NCBI GenBank assembly: GCA_003050645.1
Contig: PEBX01000003.1
Coordinates: forward strand, 21,803 to 85,802
DNA length: 64,000 bases
DNA from: Candidatus Carbonibacillus altaicus
GTDB taxonomy: Bacteria > Bacillota > Bacilli > Thermicanales > DSM-22653
Reading direction: 5' to 3'
Part shown: positions 57,941-64,000 of the stretch, piece by piece
Layout: each line of letters opens with the position of its first letter
Numbering within the stretch: the stretch's first letter is position 1
Translations under genes and position numbers: made by a program
The notes under the pieces: generated by a model
Told to the model about the DNA's origin: nothing
The model's database searches: none
The model's input: only the letters and a program-made list of their open reading frames with translations

Positions 57941-58068
57941 CTTTTCACTCCCTCCGCCAGACGTTCTTAACGGTTTCACATGACTTTCGACGGCTCCTTA
58001 TTTGGTGGTGTCTGCGGCCATCGACCCGTCAGCGGAACGTCGGTCATCACATGCTTCGCACAAGAACA
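57941..58068 (-). promoter_or_regulatory. Candidate L19 leader RNA
   Basis: The leader between the predicted transcription start and the rplS ATG contains the hairpin-forming stretch GACCGACGTTCC...GACGGGTC and ends near GCAGACACCACC. It resembles the Firmicute L19 leader element from memory. This was not computed. Confidence 0.4.
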
Positions 58069-58074
58069 TCAGTT

Positions 58075-58103
58075 ATTTTATCATACGGAAGCACGAATGA
58101 CAA
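58075..58103 (-). promoter_or_regulatory. SigA-type promoter of rplS
   Basis: The -35 TTGTCA (complement of 58098-58103) and -10 TAAAAT (complement of 58075-58080) are 17 bp apart, with TG one base before the -10. Confidence 0.7.
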
Positions 58104-58122
58104 CATCGCCTGACCGTTTATT

Positions 58123-59241
58123 TTAATACAAAAACTCGCGGATGTCGTACAGGCTTGCTTTATACCCGAGAGCCGAGACGCCTTCAAACCACCGCCTAAG
58201 CTCCCCATCCATGTCGGGGAGGGACGTTAGATCAGGGTCTAGCGTTTCCAGTTCCGCATTCCGCACAAGCGGCGAAAGATAGACGATATCTTCCCGCCGG
58301 AGCGGGAGCTTGGATAAGACATGCATGGACGAGAGAAAATGTTCTTCACGAAACGGACGACCGCCCGCCCCTACCAAGAAAATGATATTCACCGCAAGAC
58401 CTGCTCTTTTTAAGGCATGCACAAGCTCGATCGCTTCTTCCGGTTCCCCCGGTTTGTTAAAGAGTTTCAAAAGTTTGGACGATCCGGACTCTAAACCAAT
58501 GCTCACCCGGGAAAGACCGCGTTCGGCAAGCGTTTGCCACCAATCCCCGCCTTTTTTGTATCCGCTCCAGAGATCGAGAAAACTCGCGATCTTTCGACCG
58601 GGAAAAAACGTGCGCACGGTATCCATAAGGGGAAGGAGTGGCTCACCCAGGGCAAGAACGTTTCCATCGGCGAGAAAAACATTTCTTCTTAAAGAAAGAC
58701 TTTGCCCGAAAAAATCCCGCACCGAACGCACATGTTTACGAAACGATGCTTCATCCCTTTTAGAAAATAAACGATCTTTATAAAAGGAACAAAAGGTACA
58801 TTTATTCCAGGTACAGCCAAACGTCGCCTGAACGACGATATCAAGATACGCATCAGGCGGGAGGATACTGATCGGGAAACGGTACACCTCCCGAAAACGC
58901 ATCTTTTCTTCTCGTAAAAGTTTATCCGGTGTCCAACGCAAAATCTCCTCTGCGCGCTCCGAAAGTTCTGTACGCGCCCTCCCGATCTGCTCGTAAGCAC
59001 GCTCAAGCACTTCTTTCGCTTCTTTGAACGAAAGCACGCGACGTTCGCGCCAGTCGTTTGCCAGATCTCTGTAACGAAGATGAAGTGAGCCGTCTAAAGA
59101 TCGTTTATACGTGTAGCCGCGATCGTTGAAGACAAAGGGCCGTCCTGCTCGATCAAAAGCAAGATAAGATTCCGGAGCGTTTACGCCGAAGGAAATAACG
59201 GTTGAAGTCGGTCGCTTTTCTATCCGATAAAGTGGCATCAT
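58123..59241 (-). CDS. Radical SAM protein with a CX4CX2C cluster motif
   Basis: Predicted S-adenosylmethionine radical enzyme of unknown substrate, 372 residues. The cluster Cys are 143, 148 and 151 (FGCTWNKCTFCSFY). The spacing CX4CX2C differs from the classical CX3CX2C but is known in a group of Elp3/MiaB-like proteins. The SAM-binding region includes FLADGNVLALGEP and RVSIGLESGSSKLLKLFNKP. The N-terminal 100 residues show no recognisable domain. It ends 20 bp upstream of the rplS -35 box. The 254-bp gap on its other side separates it from the plus-strand small gene. Confidence 0.85.
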   Translation of the reverse strand: MMPLYRIEKRPTSTVISFGVNAPESYLAFDRAGRPFVFNDRGYTYKRSLDGSLHLRYRDLANDWRERRVLSFKEAKEVLERAYEQIGRARTELSERAEEILRWTPDKLLREEKMRFREVYRFPISILPPDAYLDIVVQATFGCTWNKCTFCSFYKDRLFSKRDEASFRKHVRSVRDFFGQSLSLRRNVFLADGNVLALGEPLLPLMDTVRTFFPGRKIASFLDLWSGYKKGGDWWQTLAERGLSRVSIGLESGSSKLLKLFNKPGEPEEAIELVHALKRAGLAVNIIFLVGAGGRPFREEHFLSSMHVLSKLPLRREDIVYLSPLVRNAELETLDPDLTSLPDMDGELRRWFEGVSALGYKASLYDIREFLY

Positions 59242-59495
59242 GATCGTTCATCCCTTTTCATAAACGGGTATGCGCCGCCGGTCTAATTTTTGCGCGTTGT
59301 CTGGTTGCACGTTCTCTTTCACGGACAACGTTTGTTCATCATCGATCATTGTACTTCTATTGTATTGTAACATAAGCTAAAACATTTCGCATGAAATGAC
59401 CACGCTGCATAAGCTAATTCCGATATCCGTTGCTTTTTATTTTCAACGCGTACGAACAGCGGCTAAGTTAAACATCGGTAAAGGAGCGGGTAGGG

Positions 59496-59672
59496 ATGTG
59501 GAAAAAAATACAGGACTGGCTGATCCAGTCCCGCAAAAATATCAAAACGATTATGTTGCCTATTATCATATTGTACTTTATTCGCACCATGTTTATTCCA
59601 ACGTTCATCGACGTCTTTGTGCTGTTCATTCTTTTCCTCATTTACGTCGGGGCGCTGCTCGAATGGTACTGA
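59496..59672 (+). CDS. Small two-helix membrane protein (58 aa)
   Basis: The 58-residue product begins MWKKIQDWLIQSRKNIKT (charged, cytoplasmic) and then has two hydrophobic stretches: about 19-33 (IMLPIIILYFIRTMF) and about 37-56 (FIDVFVLFILFLIYVGALLE). ATG with AAGGAG 9 bases upstream. It ends one base before the stop codon of the convergent ysxE gene. The family is not known to me. Its length kept it below many gene-calling limits, but the ribosome binding site and membrane pattern support it. Confidence 0.7.
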   Translation: MWKKIQDWLIQSRKNIKTIMLPIIILYFIRTMFIPTFIDVFVLFILFLIYVGALLEWY

Positions 59673-59673
59673 T

Positions 59674-60699
59674 CTAGGCAGACGGATGATGCAGGGGCGC
59701 CTGGCGAACGCGCACATACTGATCCAATGCGGATTCGAAGGCGCGTGTCGCCTGTAGCTCTCCCCCCTGTATGTTGTTTAACCACCACTTTTTTAAAAAA
59801 ACGAGCGGTTCATGGGGATAGTAGAGTGCCACATAAAAGAGTTGCCGATCCAGCACCGATAGGGGGCGGATCAGCTCATACGTCTTGAGCCATCCTTCCA
59901 GATCGACCTCAATACCGAGCGATGAGCCAAACTGAATGACTTCTCGTAAGATGCGGCCTAGATCGCGTGCCGGGGCATCCACGGTCGCCTGCCGCCAGTC
60001 AATAATGTGAATACCCTGCCGGGTAAAATAAACGTTTTTGAGCGATAACGCACCGTGTGCAAAAACGAGTTCATACGAAACGGGAAGCGCGTCTTCTTGA
60101 AGATAAAGATCGATGCCAGCGCGCGCTGTACTCATCCCATGCAAAAGGTCATCGGCATTGGCCACTAAAATCGCTTCAACGGGTGAAGGATAAAGCGCAT
60201 GCTGGGCTTTTTGAACGCTTGTCTTAATCTGCCGCTCTTCTTCCTTCCAACGCTCCGACAAAAGGCGCAAACTTTTTTTTAGTTCCGAAGTCGGGAAAGA
60301 AAGTGCACTCTCCCGGTGAATCATCGCCAGTACGCGCATGAGCGGACGGATCCAGCTCGTATCACCGCTTAGAATGAGGGAAGCCGCATTTTCTCCCTGG
60401 GGATGCGGACTTAACACATATGCATGGCCCTCTGCCTCAAGGACAAGGCGACCGTTCGCAAAGGGCAGATAAGGCATAAGGTGGCGGGCAAGAGAAGAAA
60501 ACCTCGCGAGCATCTGATATGTTTTCATAAAACTGGAGGTGTTTTCTATTCTCCATAGTGCATACGTCCCCACCTTTGTATCCATACGAATCCATCCGGC
60601 TTCGCCTTCGCTTAAAACGGGCGAGCGGTACCCGAGCTTCGTAAGCGCTCGGTATAGCGCTTCACGCTCATCGTTCTCTTTCATGGGCACGCTCTCCAT
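59674..60699 (-). CDS. ysxE: YsxE-like spore coat kinase-fold protein
   Basis: Member of the CotS/YutH/YsxE family of spore coat proteins with an aminoglycoside-phosphotransferase-like fold; B. subtilis ysxE is downstream of spoVID. The kinase-like C-lobe is readable: FAHGALSLKNVYF (residues 214-226) stands for the H-x-D catalytic loop with Ala217 in place of Asp, and IIDWRQATVDAPARDLGRI retains the second Asp. It is therefore probably a pseudokinase. 341 residues. ATG at residue 1, with a second ATG at residue 6 that has the better ribosome binding site GGAGAG. Confidence 0.82.
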   Translation of the reverse strand: MESVPMKENDEREALYRALTKLGYRSPVLSEGEAGWIRMDTKVGTYALWRIENTSSFMKTYQMLARFSSLARHLMPYLPFANGRLVLEAEGHAYVLSPHPQGENAASLILSGDTSWIRPLMRVLAMIHRESALSFPTSELKKSLRLLSERWKEEERQIKTSVQKAQHALYPSPVEAILVANADDLLHGMSTARAGIDLYLQEDALPVSYELVFAHGALSLKNVYFTRQGIHIIDWRQATVDAPARDLGRILREVIQFGSSLGIEVDLEGWLKTYELIRPLSVLDRQLFYVALYYPHEPLVFLKKWWLNNIQGGELQATRAFESALDQYVRVRQAPLHHPSA

Positions 60700-60712
60700 C
60701 GCTCATCCCACC

Positions 60713-62272
60713 TTATCGATCGGCACCGTCGATCCGGAGCGTACGCTTCTGAGGGATTTTAAGGCGCATACCCGGGTGAATGTCACCACCCTGGAGCGTA
60801 TTCGCGCGACGAATCGATTCTGCCGATAATCCATAACGCGAAGCGATATCTTCTATCGTCTCATCTTCCTGCACAAAGTGCCAGATGAGAGCCGTGTGCC
60901 GCTCTTCCAGAAAGCCGAAAATACGCCGAATCACCGACCCCTGCGCGTCATCCAAAAAGGTCGTGGTACCTATTGTCTCCGCTTCCTCCTCCACCGCATC
61001 GTCGCTACCGATCACAAAACGCGCCTTTTTAGGCTGTCTGTCAGCCGGTGAGGCAGATGAGCCAGCACTGTCCTGTATGTGTTCAGTATACACCGGGTCG
61101 CCATCTACGTGTGCAGCGTTTTTTTTCATCCCTTCATCTTCAGACGTGAAACCTTGTACCGTTTCATGGATCGATACGTAAGCCATCTCTTCTTTTTTCG
61201 TTTCTTCCTTATTTTTATCTATTTTTGTGACTATTTCTTTTTGTGTATCTCCTTTTTTTACTGTTTCCTCTGCTTTTTTCTCTTCCCCTTTCTGGGCCTG
61301 TTCTTTAAGCAGTTGTTTCGTCAACATCTCACGACCGGCGTGAATGTTTGTGGTGTTCACATCGTTTTTCGTTTCACCGTAGTTCGCTTGACCTGTTTCG
61401 GCTTTTTCAACCACGCCTCCATCCGTGTCCCCGTGGTAGTTATCCTTGTCTTCGTGGTACCTATCTGTGTCCTCGTAGTACCCATCCGTCTCCTCGTGGT
61501 ACTTATCCTTATCTTTATGGTACCCATCCCTCTCCTCATATAACCCCGTATCTATATCTGTAGCATACTCCACCCCTTCTTCCGACTGTCCGTGCACATG
61601 AACGCGTTCACCGACAGTATCATCCCGCATGATGCGTTCTGAATCCGTATGAATTGTCTCTTCGTATGGCTGCGATTTTTTTTCCTTCAGATCATCTTTG
61701 GTTTCGTGGGCAGTCGAATCATCCGTAATTTGTGACGCTTTACTGTTCGCCAGTGCCTGTTCATACAGGAACGGACTTTCCATGCCGCGCTGTTCATAGG
61801 GATGTTTCCAGTAACTTGTCGTGTCGATCAACATTTCCGATTGCTCAAAAAGCGGTTTATAATCGGCTTCCGTCGTAATACCCGACATCTCAATAGTCAA
61901 ACTGAGCAAAAGACGGGTAGGCGTAGCCAGTTCAAAACGCACATCGCGAATTTCAAAGTCAATCCCTTCCGAATCGACCCGGTCCGGTGGAAGGGTGATG
62001 TCGACCGGAATGCGATAAAAAATTTTGCCCGCCCCCTTTTTACGTGGAGCAGCCTGCTCATCGAGCACATGAGGCTTGGTCTTAAGATCATAGGTATCGT
62101 CATACGTCGCATGAAAGGTCAGAAATCCACGAATCCGGAAAACTTGACCTTCTAGGGCGAGCTCAATGTCGGGTATGATTTCAACATCTTGAAGTGCATC
62201 AACATGCGAAAGCGGCGTATCGAGCGGAATACGTTCGGTAAACTCAAAGGCAATGCGGGAAGACTGGGCCAA
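60713..62272 (-). CDS. spoVID: Spore coat assembly protein SpoVID
   Basis: Morphogenetic protein that encases the forespore with coat and links SafA to the surface. The N-terminal encasement domain (about 1-150; RIAFEFTERIPLDTPLSHVD, GQVFRIRGFLTFHATYDD) is followed by a long, charged, low-complexity middle with a heptad repeat (249-283). A C-terminal LysM domain (about 462-507; WHFVQEDETIEDIASRYGLS, IHPGMRLKIPQK) ends it. 519 residues (575 in B. subtilis). TTG start with AAGGAGGTGG upstream. It lies next to ysxE; the order is hemL-ispH-spoVID-ysxE. Confidence 0.93.
   Translation of the reverse strand: MAQSSRIAFEFTERIPLDTPLSHVDALQDVEIIPDIELALEGQVFRIRGFLTFHATYDDTYDLKTKPHVLDEQAAPRKKGAGKIFYRIPVDITLPPDRVDSEGIDFEIRDVRFELATPTRLLLSLTIEMSGITTEADYKPLFEQSEMLIDTTSYWKHPYEQRGMESPFLYEQALANSKASQITDDSTAHETKDDLKEKKSQPYEETIHTDSERIMRDDTVGERVHVHGQSEEGVEYATDIDTGLYEERDGYHKDKDKYHEETDGYYEDTDRYHEDKDNYHGDTDGGVVEKAETGQANYGETKNDVNTTNIHAGREMLTKQLLKEQAQKGEEKKAEETVKKGDTQKEIVTKIDKNKEETKKEEMAYVSIHETVQGFTSEDEGMKKNAAHVDGDPVYTEHIQDSAGSSASPADRQPKKARFVIGSDDAVEEEAETIGTTTFLDDAQGSVIRRIFGFLEERHTALIWHFVQEDETIEDIASRYGLSAESIRRANTLQGGDIHPGMRLKIPQKRTLRIDGADR
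61424..61528 (-). repeat. 21-bp minisatellite inside spoVID
   Basis: Five in-frame 21-bp units encode residues 249-283: DGYHKDK, DKYHEET, DGYYEDT, DRYHEDK, DNYHGDT. The unit pattern D-x-Y-H/Y-x-x-K/T is rich in acidic and aromatic residues. It lies in the unconserved middle of the protein. Confidence 0.9.
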
Positions 62273-62433
62273 GATAAGCCACCTCCTTGTATATTGAAAA
62301 TCTTAGCGCTATTGAGCATCTCAGCGCACATTATACCGGCCATGTAGCTTTTGCCTCATTGGTTACAGTTACAGACATGTTTAAAGCAGAGGGTGTGATG
62401 CCACGCATATGCGGTCAAAAAACACTCTATCTC

Positions 62434-62462
62434 ACTGTATGGTTTCTAGGCAAAAGTTATGA
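62434..62462 (-). promoter_or_regulatory. Candidate SigE promoter of spoVID
   Basis: The -10 CATACAGT (complement of 62434-62441) differs from the SigE consensus CATACAMT in one position. The -35 TCATAAC (complement of 62456-62462) lies 14 bp upstream, the proper spacing. It follows the ispH terminator, where the spoVID promoter is expected. Confidence 0.5.
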
Positions 62463-62487
62463 CACACATGTCGCATCACAGGCTATT

Positions 62488-62526
62488 AAAAAAGCCCTGA
62501 CCTTCTTGCTAAACGAAGGTCAGGGC
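62488..62526 (-). terminator. Strong terminator after ispH
   Basis: GCCCTGACCTTC (complement of 62515-62526) pairs with GAAGGTCAGGGC (complement of 62494-62505) around a 9-base loop, then TTTTTT. It isolates ispH from spoVID. Confidence 0.9.
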
Positions 62527-62540
62527 AGACAAGTGGAACC

Positions 62541-63491
62541 TTACACCTCTGATTTAATTTTAGGCAAGATGCGGTTTAACGGAGGTGAGGCAGGCTTTTC
62601 CCAGGTCTCAGGTCGATGCGCGTCAAACTGTTCCAGATATTGAATGACCGTATGCGTGATCGCCGTCGGTGTAGAGGCCCCGGCCGTCACCGCGACTTTC
62701 CGTTTGCCAAACAGCCACTTTGGATCAATCTCATGCACGTCCGCTACGCGATAAGCCGGTGTACCGGCAATTTTTATGCTCACGTCCGCCAGGCGGTTGG
62801 AATTGTTACTGCGCGGATCACCGACGACAATGGTGAGATCGGCTTCGCGCGCCTGCTCGGCCACTGCTTCCTGACGAACTTGCGTGGCCCGACAAATCTC
62901 GTTCACCACTTCTGCCTGAGGAAAGCGTTCGAGGACAGCCGCCATGAGATCGGCCGTATCCCACTGGCTCATCGTCGTTTGATTCGTGAGTAGAATGTGC
63001 GGGTAGTCTCGGGGAATCGAGAGCATCTCGATGTCAGACGCAGTCTCGATCAGATGGACGTGCCCCGGCGCTACACCGATCGCCCCTTCCGGTTCGGGAT
63101 GACCTTTTTTACCGATATAGACTACTTCATACCCTTTTTTTACTTTTTCTTCGATCAAAACATGCGTACGGGTCACGTCCGGACAGGTGGCATCAAGCAC
63201 CACGAGTCCTTTTTCCCGGGCCCGACGCCGGACTTCAGGAGAAACACCGTGCGCCGTGAAGATGACCGTGCCACGTTCGATTTTATCCAGTATCGATAAA
63301 CGATCGGATCCGTCAACCGTGATGACACCCGCTTCGCGGAATGCTTCTACGACATGGCTGTTATGCACGATCATCCCCAGGATGTAAATCGGACGCGGCA
63401 GCGTCTTATCTTGCGCTGCCCGCCGGGCGATGACCATGGCATCGACAACGCCATAACAGTATCCACGCGGTGTAATTTTGATCACTTCCAC
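62541..63491 (-). CDS. ispH: 4-hydroxy-3-methylbut-2-enyl diphosphate reductase (IspH/LytB)
   Basis: Last step of the MEP pathway: HMBPP to isopentenyl and dimethylallyl diphosphate using a [4Fe-4S] cluster. The three cluster Cys are in [27 protein letters not shown] and [32 protein letters not shown] and [11 protein letters not shown] are conserved. The chosen GTG start (followed by EVIKITPRG) has GGGGGGA upstream and matches the Bacillus N terminus; the frame stays open 12 codons further. About 316 residues, with a short non-conserved tail. Confidence 0.96.
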   Translation of the reverse strand: MEVIKITPRGYCYGVVDAMVIARRAAQDKTLPRPIYILGMIVHNSHVVEAFREAGVITVDGSDRLSILDKIERGTVIFTAHGVSPEVRRRAREKGLVVLDATCPDVTRTHVLIEEKVKKGYEVVYIGKKGHPEPEGAIGVAPGHVHLIETASDIEMLSIPRDYPHILLTNQTTMSQWDTADLMAAVLERFPQAEVVNEICRATQVRQEAVAEQAREADLTIVVGDPRSNNSNRLADVSIKIAGTPAYRVADVHEIDPKWLFGKRKVAVTAGASTPTAITHTVIQYLEQFDAHRPETWEKPASPPLNRILPKIKSEV

Positions 63492-63555
63492 CGTCTTCCC
63501 CCCTCTCCTCGAAGCACCCTTATACACCGGATCATGTCATGTGCTCCTCAATCTA

Positions 63556-63585
63556 TGGCACTGGAATCTTTGGCACTGGAATCTT
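63556..63585. repeat. Perfect 15-bp tandem duplication upstream of ispH
   Basis: TGGCACTGGAATCTT occurs at 63556-63570 and 63571-63585 in the hemL-ispH gap. Nothing else was seen in this gap apart from a core copy of the dispersed element. Confidence 0.8.
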
Positions 63586-63655
63586 TTGTTCCAGAAAATG
63601 CTTTATGCAGAAATTTTCCATATGCGACCGATCGATTCCCAAGCAACATACATTT

Positions 63656-63675
63656 ATCCTGAAATAGGTTTAGGA
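63656..63675 (-). repeat. Dispersed element, partial copy C
   Basis: TATCCTGAAATAGG is shared with 10799-10811; the copy stops where hemL ends, and the hemL stop codon (complement of 63670-63672) lies in it. Confidence 0.45.
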
Positions 63676-64000
63676 AATGTGTTCGCCAGCCAACACACCC
63701 ATTGCATCGGTTATTTTTTCAATCGTTTCCTCGATGATTACCTGGTCGTGGGCGAGTGACACAAACCATGCCTCAAAAGCCGAGGAAGGTGCGTAAATAC
63801 CGCGTTCTAACAAAAGTGCATGAAACCGTACAAAGAGATTCACATCCTGCGTCTTGGCCGAAGCAAAATCGACGACCGGTCCTTCCGTCCAGAAAAGTGT
63901 GAGCATGGAACCGACGCGGTTTACCGTAAGCGGTAGGGATGTTTGGTGGGCAGCCTCTAAAATTCCCTGTTCAAGCCGTGCGGCGCGTTCTTCCAGCGTT
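63670..64000 (-). CDS. hemL: Glutamate-1-semialdehyde 2,1-aminomutase, C-terminal part
   Basis: Tetrapyrrole (haem) precursor enzyme, a class III PLP aminotransferase that converts glutamate-1-semialdehyde to 5-aminolevulinate. Only the last 109 residues are inside the window; the frame runs through the right edge, so the gene is cut there. Recognisable: the internal start MLTLFWTEGPVVDFASAK and the C-terminal GIYAPSSAFEAWFVSLAHDQ. The neighbour order hemL-ispH-spoVID-ysxE differs from B. subtilis, where spoVID directly follows hemL. Confidence 0.9.
   Translation of the reverse strand, partial: TLEERAARLEQGILEAAHQTSLPLTVNRVGSMLTLFWTEGPVVDFASAKTQDVNLFVRFHALLLERGIYAPSSAFEAWFVSLAHDQVIIEETIEKITDAMGVLAGEHIS

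Noticed and set aside
61424..61528. Regular repeats suggested a CRISPR-like array
   Set aside because: Units are contiguous without spacers and keep the spoVID reading frame, so this is a coding minisatellite.
61079..61543. Plus-strand open frame rich in Phe opposite spoVID
   Set aside because: It is the complement of the charged spoVID linker and its repeats; no start signal or conserved feature.

Overview
The window is about 64 kb of core chromosome from a motile, endospore-forming member of the Bacilli. Nearly every gene reads on the minus strand. The gene order follows the conserved Bacillus block proS / rseP-dxr-cdsA-uppS-frr-pyrH-tsf-rpsB / fla-che operon / codY-hslUV-xerC-topA-dprA-sucCD / rnhB-lepB-rplS. 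Sporulation is shown by spoVID, a ysxE-like coat gene and a Spo0E-like phosphatase. G+C looks close to 50% by eye. An Alicyclobacillaceae-like thermophile or acidophile is possible, but the sequence alone does not prove it. No rRNA, tRNA, CRISPR array, insertion sequence or prophage was seen.

Layout in window coordinates. 36-10638: prolyl-tRNA synthetase, isoprenoid and envelope genes (ispG, rseP, dxr, cdsA, uppS) and translation genes (frr, pyrH, tsf, rpsB). Rho-independent terminators follow frr, tsf and rpsB. 10872-39788: a continuous flagellar and chemotaxis operon, transcribed from flgB towards swrB: basal body and hook (flgB, flgC, fliE, fliF, fliG, fliH, fliI, fliJ, motE-like, fliK, flgD, flgE), switch and export (swrD, fliL, fliM, fliY, cheY, fliO-P-Q-R, flhB, flhA), assembly control (flhF, flhG), chemotaxis (cheB, cheA, cheW, cheC, cheD) and sigD. 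40182-44158: codY, hslU, hslV, xerC. 44235-50202: topA, dprA, sucD, sucC. 50203-55864: a looser section with tpx, two small genes, a nitroreductase, a ComM/YifB-type AAA+ ATPase (the last two on the plus strand), a glycerophosphodiesterase and yraN. 56070-59241: rnhB, lepB, rplS and a radical SAM gene. 59496-64000: a 58-residue membrane protein on the plus strand, then ysxE, spoVID, ispH and the 3' end of hemL on the minus strand.

How the genes work together. The operon encodes most of a Bacillus-type flagellum and its CheY/CheC/CheD/FliY adaptation and dephosphorylation system. SigD and the SwrB/SwrD homologues would time late flagellar expression. Dxr, IspG and IspH are three steps of the MEP isoprenoid pathway, and UppS uses its product to make the undecaprenyl carrier of the cell wall. 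RseP, CdsA and LepB act at the membrane. CodY and HslUV link growth state to regulation and proteolysis.

There is no obvious novel defence or biosynthetic system. The most unusual signals are an unusually dense set of short (11-28 bp) direct or tandem duplications at gene edges and gaps; a 28-bp dispersed element in two full and two partial copies; a 5 x 21-bp minisatellite inside spoVID; a CheB that is only the methylesterase domain; a YsxE-like kinase fold without its catalytic Asp; and several small genes (75, 66, 58 and 57 residues) that are easily missed.
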